A DNA stretch of 34,523 nt from Bacteroidota bacterium (GTDB lineage: Bacteria; Bacteroidota; Bacteroidia; Chitinophagales; Chitinophagaceae): NCBI GenBank assembly GCA_023433345.1, contig JAEZDA010000107.1:1-34523 (forward strand). The letters are read 5' to 3'. The notes under the pieces were generated by a model, which saw only the letters and a program-made list of their open reading frames with translations, ran no database searches and had not been told where the DNA came from. How positions within the stretch are numbered: the first letter of the stretch is position 1; every line of letters begins with the position of its first letter. The position numbers were made by a program, and so were the translations under genes. Below are positions 1-7,523 of the stretch, one piece after another.

Positions 1-2914
1 TGTAAACTCCGGCTTGCAACCTGCACAACTGAATAAAACCTGGTGAAATAATGCAGGGCTGAACAGGAGCTGTTGATGGAACTAATGCTGAGTCTGTCCG
101 AACATCTAAAGGGTAAACCTGTGCCCACCTGCCAACGGAATTTATTTCAACGTAAGATTCCCTAACCGTTTTAAAAATGTAATACATCACGCGGTTACGG
201 CTTGAGTTGCATGGAAGTAACGGATGTTCTGAAAGCAAGGTATCAACCAGGCAGCTGAGGTATTCAGTTGGTGTTCTAAAGATTCTGGAAGTGATTGGAT
301 AAAGCTGATTGGAAGTTGCGAAGTCGATTAGATATGGCTCGCCTGCCGAATTTACCGCAGCTTTATGCGGGCGATTATATTTTGGACCCACACATTTTTT
401 ATGCACTTTCAACCGCAGGCGGTTGGTCACTCCAACATAACTGCCGTACTGTGATGACAGTTCATTTAAATGCTTTAAAGGTTCTTCGAAAGTAGGGCCG
501 CTGCCATAAGAAACGATAGTGTACCATCCCGGTAGCAAGGGTTCGCAAGGCTTGGTATTAAGGCATAAAGCGGAATAAAATCCTTCCCGCATTTCTAATA
601 CGTGCAAACTATCAAGGCCTTCCGACGCCCTTCCCGAAAAAAGACTCTGGTAGCCTCCGCTGTTACACCCCTCCCTGCTCCGGCAAATTTGCACTGCAGA
701 AGTATCGCTGAGGTAAAATTCACGATAAATTGCCTTGGTTGCGAAATGAGTAAGGGTCCAGTTTGGAGGATCATAACCATCTATTGAAACAGCATTATCG
801 GTGCAGGTAAAGATGTCTAAATCAGTAAGCAATGTATCAGTTCTTAATGCCGCAAGTGTAGAGATCACATCTCCAAGATCTTCAGCATGGGCAGGGTTTC
901 CATACTTTGATCTGCGGGTGTCGAATTCTATAACCGGTTGATTGTCGCCGATTGATTGCGAACCGGTGGTGAGTGAAGCAAGTGTATACGTGCCGGGAAC
1001 AAGACAAAATTTATCAACTTCACATGTACTGAAATTCCGGCATCCGCCCACTGGTACAAGACCTTGTATTATTTCAGGATATGAATTTGCTCCTTGCGCA
1101 GCTGAAAAAGAACTTGCATCACCGCTGTAGAGAATATAATTCACATTTCCGCCGCCAAGGGTTCCATCATAAGCAATTTTGGCAAAGCCACTGTCTGCCC
1201 GCCCATCTCCATCTGCATCTCCGATCACAAACTGCCGGTAGATGGCTTTATCCGGGTTTGGCAAGCAAAAGGATCCGGATGCTGGAGGCGGCAGAACAGT
1301 ACTACTGCAACCGTAATTGTCGGCGTCCATCGTATATGCTATACCGTTAGAAAGAGGTTGCATGGTTCCCCCGACTGCATTGATAGCACCAAAATTTGAG
1401 GGAGATGAAAGCGAAAACTGGTTGATATGATTTATGCTGCTTGCAAAAAAACTAACGTTCAATTGTCTTCCAAGATTTGTGAAGAGACAACTGTCTGCAG
1501 GTGAACAGGGCAAGTTTTGCCGTAAGTAAATTTCTCTTAAAGAGTCAGATCCAGAAACCTGCAAAGTGTAGGTGCCGGGTGGAAGGCAGTTCAAACTCAG
1601 GAAACCCAGGGAATCGGCCAGCAGGTTTGATGTATCAAATTGCAGACAATTATTTACCGGCGGGGCTTTGTACAAACGCATCAGCAGTGGCCGGTCACAG
1701 GGAGCGAACGCCGAAATGTCAAGGTTGAGGGCAGTTTGCGATGTGAATGAGAAAAAAGTGCTCAGGTTAAAATTTCTTCCAAAGGCGTTTATACCCTGGG
1801 CTGGTGTTATATTCTGGCATGCGTTTGAAGAGTGACGACTGTTACATGCAAACCGATCAGTGAAGTTAGAAAATGTGCCTTCAGGCGAAGAAGGAAGATC
1901 ACCGATATTGTTAGCGGTCATCCGGGAAATTTCAGGAACAGGTCCATTAGTTAGCCCGCTGCCGGTGTTTGTAAGAATTATCTGAACCTCACCGGCAAAA
2001 TCATTGTGATGTATTAACTGCAAAGTGTATTCAGCAGATGGTGATAATTCGTCGCATGTGTATATCCGGTAACCTGGTATTGCACCGTCTGTTGTTATGC
2101 TTTCGCAATCATGAACCGGAACCAGTGATGATAAAGGAGTGGTAGTTGAATTACCGCGATATAGCCGATAGCCTATTATTGCGGAACCACCCCCGAAGGA
2201 ACATGAAGTTGATTTTAACATCAACGTCAGAAAATCGAAATGGGAAAGTAATCTGAATGTATGCCATGTGCTTTTTGTAAATTCAGAAGCATTAGGTAAA
2301 GACGAACAAAGTTCCGCTGCAGTGTTAAGAGAGTGACAACTTACATCGAAGCTGTCTTCCCTGCTGCCAATAAAAGGAATGAAGCCAAGTTGCTGGGCAT
2401 CTCCGGGATTATCAAAAAGGAATCCGGTTGCATCAATGCTAAGGTGAACAAAAACTTCTGAGTTCACCGCAGCGTTAGAAGTGACCTGTACCAAATATTC
2501 TCCTTTGTCCACACATCCATGCCCTGTAATGCCGAAGTCTGCAATAGGAGAAAATTTACTGTATAAATCGCTGGCCCCCGGCAAACACGAAGATCTCCTG
2601 TAAATTGTAAAGCCAACGTTTCCTGGTAGAATGATTGGATTCGGTTGGCCGAGCCTCACCAAAATCCGCCTCGCTGTGGGAATTGTGAATTTAAACCAGA
2701 TAGATTTTTCAGTGAGACCTGCACTATCGATCGATGAAGCAAAATACTCGGCAGGTTGTACCGTAGCCCCTGCAAGTGAAATCGTATCAGAAAAAAAATC
2801 GCCCGTAGCAAAACCGGAATCACCGATAACTATCTGCGATGCATTGGTACACAGGTCCTGGCCCTTTGCAAAGCAAAAGCAGAAAAGCAGAGCAGACAGG
2901 AAAAAGGTCTTCAT
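1..2914 (-). CDS. Large secreted Cys-rich protein, C-terminus beyond the window edge
   Basis: I read this frame codon by codon from the ATG at 2914 to the left edge and found no stop: at least 971 residues, still open at position 2. Residues 1-19 (MKTFFLSALLFCFCFAKGQ) form a signal peptide, and the mature chain would begin DLCTNAS. The mature part is all-beta in character, rich in Ser, Thr, Asn and Cys. It has recurring units with an 'xCxNA' opening, a W/F-x-F/T strand and a 'PGxYTL'-like strand (for example LPPGTYTLQVSG, LVPGTYTLASL, LPGWYTIVSYG). This resembles pre-peptidase C-terminal (PPC)-like repeats of Bacteroidota exported proteins. Near residues 566-574 there is a DADGDGRAD segment like a calcium-binding loop. 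A type IX secretion tail, if present, would lie outside the window. Function is unknown; a surface or secreted adhesin-like role is inference. It is divergent from the gene at 3033. Confidence 0.85.
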   Translation of the reverse strand, partial: MKTFFLSALLFCFCFAKGQDLCTNASQIVIGDSGFATGDFFSDTISLAGATVQPAEYFASSIDSAGLTEKSIWFKFTIPTARRILVRLGQPNPIILPGNVGFTIYRRSSCLPGASDLYSKFSPIADFGITGHGCVDKGEYLVQVTSNAAVNSEVFVHLSIDATGFLFDNPGDAQQLGFIPFIGSREDSFDVSCHSLNTAAELCSSLPNASEFTKSTWHTFRLLSHFDFLTLMLKSTSCSFGGGSAIIGYRLYRGNSTTTPLSSLVPVHDCESITTDGAIPGYRIYTCDELSPSAEYTLQLIHHNDFAGEVQIILTNTGSGLTNGPVPEISRMTANNIGDLPSSPEGTFSNFTDRFACNSRHSSNACQNITPAQGINAFGRNFNLSTFFSFTSQTALNLDISAFAPCDRPLLMRLYKAPPVNNCLQFDTSNLLADSLGFLSLNCLPPGTYTLQVSGSDSLREIYLRQNLPCSPADSCLFTNLGRQLNVSFFASSINHINQFSLSSPSNFGAINAVGGTMQPLSNGIAYTMDADNYGCSSTVLPPPASGSFCLPNPDKAIYRQFVIGDADGDGRADSGFAKIAYDGTLGGGNVNYILYSGDASSFSAAQGANSYPEIIQGLVPVGGCRNFSTCEVDKFCLVPGTYTLASLTTGSQSIGDNQPVIEFDTRRSKYGNPAHAEDLGDVISTLAALRTDTLLTDLDIFTCTDNAVSIDGYDPPNWTLTHFATKAIYREFYLSDTSAVQICRSREGCNSGGYQSLFSGRASEGLDSLHVLEMREGFYSALCLNTKPCEPLLPGWYTIVSYGSGPTFEEPLKHLNELSSQYGSYVGVTNRLRLKVHKKCVGPKYNRPHKAAVNSAGEPYLIDFATSNQLYPITSRIFRTPTEYLSCLVDTLLSEHPLLPCNSSRNRVMYYIFKTVRESYVEINSVGRWAQVYPLDVRTDSALVPSTAPVQPCIISPGFIQLCRLQAGVY

Positions 2915-3032
2915 AATTCATCAGTAATATAATAAAAATGTATAAGCTCTCTGAAAGGTTTCTTAGGAATTATAAACCAGTCTTACTGTTAAATGACATT
3001 CACGTAGAATTGCTTTGCTGTAATTTTAAGGA

Positions 3033-3980
3033 ATGAAACGATCTCTATTAATTTTGGCTGCGGCTTTATCAACCGCAAGTTCGTTCGCGCAAGGATATAC
3101 CATGGTTGATTCCACGATCGCCGCAATTGGCAGCCTGGACAGCCTGAATGTTGCAAAGATATCAGACACACTTACCAGCCAGTTTTCGGACAGGGAGCAA
3201 AAGGCCAGGGCAATATTTTATTGGATCGCAAATAACATTGAGCCCGATCTCCGGGCTTCAAAAAGTAATGATAACAAGAAGACTTTGCCGGAGGAAGTGA
3301 TCATGGCAAGAAAAACCACTCCTCTCGGTTTTGCGAACCTTGTACAGGAGATGTTATCACGTGCCAATATTCGTTGCCTTACAGTTGACGGATATACAAA
3401 AAGAAATTCGGGCAACATCGGAGACCCTCCAGACGAACCTAATCATGCATGGAATGTTGTGCAACTGGGTCAAAGCGCAGATCAATGGTATTATGTAGAT
3501 GCCTTTCTTGCCACCGGCTCTATAGATTCAAGGTATACGAAGTTCATCAAAAAATTCACCGGCGAATATTTCTTCACTGATCGTGCGGTATTCAACCTTC
3601 AGCATTATCCTGACAACAACGCCTGGCTTTTTGGTCCGGGCGCCAAATCATTGAAAGAATTTTACAATCAGCCAGTTCTTTATCCGGCCGGGGCAGCCTT
3701 AGGTATCCATCTTATCGAGCCAATGACCGGCATCATAAAAACAAAACTTAAGAATCCGGTTTCATTTTCATTTCGACTTACTGCGACCACTGAGCCACAA
3801 CAGGTATATATTGTAACGGGCGACGAAAGAAAGCCCGACGCTCCCCTTCCGGTAAAATTTTCCTACTCTGGCGGACTCATCTCTTTCTCCCACCAGTTTA
3901 AACGTGACGATGAATATCCGGTAAGGGTGGTAATTGATGGTAATGTAGCGTTGGAATATATTGCAGTAGTACAGGAATAA
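3033..3980 (+). CDS. Secreted transglutaminase-like protein lacking the catalytic Cys
   Basis: 315 residues with a signal peptide (cleavage near SFAQ, residue 20). Residues 57-160 match the bacterial transglutaminase-like fold: KARAIFYWIANNI, then a helix GFANLVQEML, then VDGYTK, then HAWN (His138) and WYYVD (Asp156). In active family members a Cys stands four residues before the Ala of the 'GVCxGYA' helix. Here the segment reads ARKTTPLGFANL, so Pro97 occupies that place. The His and Asp are kept. The C-terminal 150 residues (HYPDNNAWLF onward) look like the beta-rich tail seen in Bacteroidota members. Probably periplasmic or outer-membrane associated. It may be co-transcribed with the AsmA-like gene 50 nt downstream. 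The fold call is fairly sure; the loss of peptidase or transglutaminase activity is inferred from the missing Cys. Confidence 0.8.
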   Translation: MKRSLLILAAALSTASSFAQGYTMVDSTIAAIGSLDSLNVAKISDTLTSQFSDREQKARAIFYWIANNIEPDLRASKSNDNKKTLPEEVIMARKTTPLGFANLVQEMLSRANIRCLTVDGYTKRNSGNIGDPPDEPNHAWNVVQLGQSADQWYYVDAFLATGSIDSRYTKFIKKFTGEYFFTDRAVFNLQHYPDNNAWLFGPGAKSLKEFYNQPVLYPAGAALGIHLIEPMTGIIKTKLKNPVSFSFRLTATTEPQQVYIVTGDERKPDAPLPVKFSYSGGLISFSHQFKRDDEYPVRVVIDGNVALEYIAVVQE

Positions 3981-4030
3981 GGCTGGAACAAATTTAGCCT
4001 GATGTTTGCATTCTCTCTTTATAAACTGAA

Positions 4031-6142
4031 GTGAAGACATCGCGGAAGCCAATTTTTATCCTAATCATTGCAAGCCTCATTGGCGCCCTCCTGTATTGGC
4101 AGTTCAACAAAAAACAGATCATACGGCAAGCTATTCAATCAGCGGTTGAAAAAGGCAGCGACAGCCTTTATTCCATTCGATATGATAGCTCTTCTATCGA
4201 TGAAGTTGCAGGTAATGCAGTTTTTTATAATTTAAGACTTCAAAGCGATTCCTTATACAGCCTTCTTAAGAGTGATTCGTTGGCGCTTATGTCTGCCATC
4301 ATTAGCATTTGGGTGCCTAAACTTGAAGTACGCGGGGTGAACGTTGCCGGGCTCATTAGCGGAAATAAAATCGAAGCAAATGAAATTCAAATTGAAAGAC
4401 CCAATGTTCACATCATATTACCGCCAGGAGACTCCGTTCGTTTAAATGCTGAGGATAGCTTAAAATTATATGAGCGAATCACCGGCGGTTTCAAACTGAT
4501 CTCTTCCGGATTGATCTCCTTGCGGGACGGTTCTCTGAGCATTTCAAATGGTTCTGAAGTTGCACATACCAACATCAAGGGAATCAACCTGAATATTTCT
4601 AACCTGAAGATAGACAGCACTAAAAATTACAACAACCTCGTAAGCTATTTCGTTAACGAAATGGAGAGCCGGGTAGATTCTGTGATCCTGCTTTCAAAAA
4701 ACTCATCCCGCATAATACGAATTGCAGGAATAAATTACAGCGCGATAAAAAAATTCGTGAAGGTGGAGAGATATGTTGAATCTGACAACACACTGAAAAA
4801 TATACATTCTGACATTCGCCATACCGGCTTCTCCAACCTTTCTACGGCAGACTTCATACAACGCAGGGAAATTTCGGCAGACACATTTTACTCATCGGGA
4901 GGAAAGATCCAAATAGAAATTGACAAAAGCGGCGGTACAAAAGACCTTCGAAAACAGATAACCATCAACAATGAATACTTCAACAAGGTTCACATCAGGA
5001 ATATCAGTTTTGGGAAGGCAGACGTGAGCGTAATTGAAAGTAAAAGCAAAAAGGAAATTGCAGAAATAAAGGGTTTAAGCCTGAGGGCTTCAGGAATCGA
5101 TGCCATCAATTTCAACTTCAATATACCCTGGGTGCTTGAAAACAGCAACTGGGTTATTGCCGGAGACAGGATAATTGTTCCCCAAAAGAATGCTGACTAT
5201 AAAACCGAGATCGGGAAGTTCGTTATGAATAAGCTCAACGCCACGGTGACGGTTGAAAGTGTAAAACTGAACCCGGTTGATACAGATGAACAGTTCATGC
5301 GAAAGCAAAAACACCAGAAAGATCATTACCGGATATCGTTGGTAGATCTTCAGATGACCGGCGTAAGGTTTAACGAATTTCTTAATCAGACGATCACGGC
5401 CGAAACTGCCCGGGTTCAGCCTGACCTTTACATTTATAATGATCGAACTCTTCCGCCCGACGTATCGTCTAAGGTTGGAAAATATCCCCAGCAGATGCTG
5501 CAAAAGCTTCCTGTACCGATCAGTATTGATCGCCTGAACATTCGAAAAGGAAAAGTGGTGTATCGTGAAAAGGGCGCAATCTCCAAAAAATCAGGTGATG
5601 TGATCTTCACAGGTATTAATGCAACGGTAAATAATTTCTCAAATACAAATAAAAAAGAGATGGTGTTAAATGCAGAGGCTTCCTTCCTTGGCATTGCCTC
5701 TTTAAAAACACAATGGCGTTTCCCTATGCATCTTAAAAACGGCAGTTTTTTCATCACCGCAACCATTAATAAGGCCGATGCTAGAAAATTCACCAAGGTG
5801 ACTGAACCGCTTGGAATGGCCCAGATAAAAAGTGGCAAGCTTAACAAATTCGAATTGGATATGAAGGGAGACGATTATGGTTCTGCAGGTTCAGCAAAAG
5901 TTTTATATAAAGACCTTAACATCACTTACCTCGAAGAGCCAAAAGGAAATGACACTATCAACAAAAAGAACCTGCTCACATTTTTTGCAAACATTTTTAC
6001 GAAGGATGCTAATCCGTCTAATGGAAAAACGAGAATCAACTCTGTTGGAATTCCACGGGATACTTCACGCTCATTTTTTAACCTCGTATGGAAAAGCATT
6101 TTTGAGGGAGTGAAGAAAACTGCTGCGGGAAAATCAATGTAA
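4031..6142 (+). CDS. Membrane-anchored AsmA-like / DUF748-like protein
   Basis: 703 residues starting at a GTG codon. One N-terminal membrane segment (about residues 8-25, IFILIIASLIGALLYWQF) is followed by a long extracytoplasmic region of alternating beta strands and 'I.I.RPNVHI', 'GINLNISNLKID', 'SIDRLNIRKGKVVYRE' type motifs. These are the pattern of AsmA, DUF748 and related repeating-groove proteins. Known AsmA-like proteins span the periplasm and are linked to phospholipid transport or outer-membrane assembly. That role here is inference from architecture. The chain ends with a short basic helix (FFNLVWKSIFEGVKKTAAGK), which is common in this group. It lies 50 nt downstream of the transglutaminase-like gene, so an operon is possible. 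No specific family can be named with certainty. Confidence 0.7.
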   Translation: MKTSRKPIFILIIASLIGALLYWQFNKKQIIRQAIQSAVEKGSDSLYSIRYDSSSIDEVAGNAVFYNLRLQSDSLYSLLKSDSLALMSAIISIWVPKLEVRGVNVAGLISGNKIEANEIQIERPNVHIILPPGDSVRLNAEDSLKLYERITGGFKLISSGLISLRDGSLSISNGSEVAHTNIKGINLNISNLKIDSTKNYNNLVSYFVNEMESRVDSVILLSKNSSRIIRIAGINYSAIKKFVKVERYVESDNTLKNIHSDIRHTGFSNLSTADFIQRREISADTFYSSGGKIQIEIDKSGGTKDLRKQITINNEYFNKVHIRNISFGKADVSVIESKSKKEIAEIKGLSLRASGIDAINFNFNIPWVLENSNWVIAGDRIIVPQKNADYKTEIGKFVMNKLNATVTVESVKLNPVDTDEQFMRKQKHQKDHYRISLVDLQMTGVRFNEFLNQTITAETARVQPDLYIYNDRTLPPDVSSKVGKYPQQMLQKLPVPISIDRLNIRKGKVVYREKGAISKKSGDVIFTGINATVNNFSNTNKKEMVLNAEASFLGIASLKTQWRFPMHLKNGSFFITATINKADARKFTKVTEPLGMAQIKSGKLNKFELDMKGDDYGSAGSAKVLYKDLNITYLEEPKGNDTINKKNLLTFFANIFTKDANPSNGKTRINSVGIPRDTSRSFFNLVWKSIFEGVKKTAAGKSM

Positions 6143-6151
6143 TATAAGAGA

Positions 6152-6658
6152 TCAGTTCTTCCGGGAAGCCCGCATCATTTCAGGATATCCCCAACCGCGT
6201 GCCAGCGCACTTACGGACATGGCTATACGCTTTGACCTGGTTTCATCGGTTTTTGCACTATCGATCCATTTTGAGAAATACCGTTGATGCGAAGGCAGTA
6301 ATGATTGGAAATAAGATAAGGCTGATGGTTCATCCCGGAGGCATTCAATAAACAAGGGCGACAAAACGAATTCTGATTTGTCTTCCTCTAGTTCCACTTT
6401 CACCTTTGCACCCGCTCTTTTCCCTATTCCTTTACGCATTTCTGCATTAACTGCTATAATGAAGTCTCCATCGCCAAATGGTATCATTGCTACAAAGTGA
6501 ATCGGAAAGCTGTCTATCTTTCCCTTTACGCGAAATGAGCGGCGGGTTCCCGGTTTTAATTTCTCAGCCACAGACTTTGGTATCACAAAATACGTCCACC
6601 CCGTTTTATCGCCATGTTCATCAAACCTGCGAAGAAGTGCATCGAATTTTACCGCCAT
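6152..6658 (-). CDS. YdeI/OmpD-associated family protein with DUF1905 domain
   Basis: 168 residues. The N-terminal half (about 1-95) fits DUF1905: FDALLRRF, GWTYFVIPKSVAEKL, RSFRVKGKIDSFPI, AEMRKGIGKRAGAKVKVELEED. The C-terminal half carries the YdeI/OmpD-associated signature: a hydrophobic helix (ALSYFQSLLPSHQRYFSKWI) followed by SAKTDETRSKRIAMSVSALARG. Proteins of this type are cytosolic and small. Some relatives have been linked to bacteriocin or peptide protection, but no biochemical role is settled. There is no signal peptide. The gene sits just past the terminator of the DsbA-fold gene, so it probably has its own promoter in the 60-nt gap, although I cannot point to one. The family call is confident; the function is unknown. 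Confidence 0.85.
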   Translation of the reverse strand: MAVKFDALLRRFDEHGDKTGWTYFVIPKSVAEKLKPGTRRSFRVKGKIDSFPIHFVAMIPFGDGDFIIAVNAEMRKGIGKRAGAKVKVELEEDKSEFVLSPLFIECLRDEPSALSYFQSLLPSHQRYFSKWIDSAKTDETRSKRIAMSVSALARGWGYPEMMRASRKN

Positions 6659-6684
6659 AAAATTGATTTGGCGCCAAACTTATC

Positions 6685-6712
6685 AAAAAAAAACCCACCG
6701 TTTCGGGTGGGT
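6685..6712 (-). terminator. Rho-independent terminator of the DsbA-fold gene
   Basis: Read on the minus strand, a perfect 7-bp stem (ACCCACC / GGTGGGT, plus-strand arms 6693-6699 and 6706-6712) with a 6-nt loop is followed by a run of T (A at plus 6685-6693). It begins 9 nt past the stop codon of the gene at 6721-7290 and lies upstream of the YdeI-like gene, so it separates these two same-strand genes. Confidence 0.85.
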
Positions 6713-6720
6713 AAATTATA

Positions 6721-7290
6721 TTAAGCTCTTTGTTTCACAGGGGCTTTCTTTTTAACCTTCTTCAGCGCCGCGTCTATCGCCTTGCTAAGTTCTTCATAAG
6801 TGGCCTTGCCGGTCACCCGAACTCCGTTTACAAAAAATGTAGGAACATCTTTTACACCGCGATTTAAACCTTCACGCAGGTCTCCCTGCACGTGCCAGCC
6901 GTAAGTTGCGTTAACCAATTCATCCAGGAATTTTTTGTTATTCACTCCCGCTTCTTTGGAATGCAATTTCAGGCTTGTAGTACCAAGATTCTTCCTGTTC
7001 GCGAATAGAATGTTATGCATTTCCCAAAACTTTCCTTCCTGGGCTGTGGCAACTGCAGCTTCTCCCGCTTTCAAACTTCTTTGGTGAATATTTGTTAAAG
7101 GGAAATGCCTGAAGTTGAAACGGATCTTGCCATCATAATCCTGCAAAAGTTTCTTTACTATTTCATTTGCTTTCGCGCAAGCCTCGCTTTCATACTCGCC
7201 AAATTCTTCGAGGGTAACCAGTGCTTTAGGGTTTCCAACAAACACATCTTTGGGCTCAATAACCTCAACGATCTCTTTTTTAAATGCCAT
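6721..7290 (-). CDS. DsbA-fold thioredoxin-like protein with SxxC active site
   Basis: 189 residues, no signal peptide, so probably cytosolic. The layout fits the DsbA/Thioredoxin_4 family: a first strand ending VTLEEFGEYES, the inserted helical domain (FPLTNIHQRSLKAGEAAVAT, FWEMHNILFANR), and the cis-proline loop VKDVPTFFVNGVRVTG followed by an 'Y.EL...I' helix. The expected FECPYC motif reads YESEAC: the N-terminal, nucleophilic Cys is Ser35 (AGC at 7186-7188) and only Cys38 remains. It is the only Cys in the protein. The C-terminus is a Lys-rich tail (KKVKKKAPVK). Classical dithiol oxidoreductase chemistry is therefore unlikely, and a monothiol, glutathione-linked or binding role is possible. 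It lies downstream of clpB with a 233-nt gap and has its own terminator. Confidence 0.85.
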   Translation of the reverse strand: MAFKKEIVEVIEPKDVFVGNPKALVTLEEFGEYESEACAKANEIVKKLLQDYDGKIRFNFRHFPLTNIHQRSLKAGEAAVATAQEGKFWEMHNILFANRKNLGTTSLKLHSKEAGVNNKKFLDELVNATYGWHVQGDLREGLNRGVKDVPTFFVNGVRVTGKATYEELSKAIDAALKKVKKKAPVKQRA

Positions 7291-7523
7291 GTCGCTTTTC
7301 TTTTTTTCTTTTTACTCTTCTGCTTTTCAATTCCGCCTTATCATGTTGATTTCTACATGATTAGCTCTTTAAATCTTCAGAATTGATTGAAGGTAAGTTA
7401 TTTTAATGTGCCGGCAAAATTGGAAGGGTACCAATAACAAATTGAGGAACCCTCCGGTGCTGACATTCAACGTTTTACAAAATTCATTTTAACAATTTAA
7501 CAGATTTTCAGTTTCCGCTAAGC
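7291..7523. other. Non-coding spacer between clpB and the DsbA-fold gene
   Basis: No coding frame is convincing here. On the minus strand an imperfect inverted repeat (about 7411-7463; arms GGAGGGTTCC and GGTACCCTTCC, one bulge and one mismatch) is followed by AATTTT and may be a weak clpB terminator. A short TCATGT/ACATGA hairpin lies near 7341-7360. The promoter of the DsbA-fold gene should also lie in this spacer, but I see no clear match. Confidence 0.35.

Noticed and set aside
295..2927. Short plus-strand open frames in the first 2.9 kb
   Set aside because: They lie opposite the long minus-strand secreted-protein frame, have no signal or family resemblance, and look like shadows.
5090..5847. 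Two 137-residue minus-strand open frames inside the AsmA-like gene
   Set aside because: They overlap each other and the clearly patterned plus-strand protein, and show no family motif.
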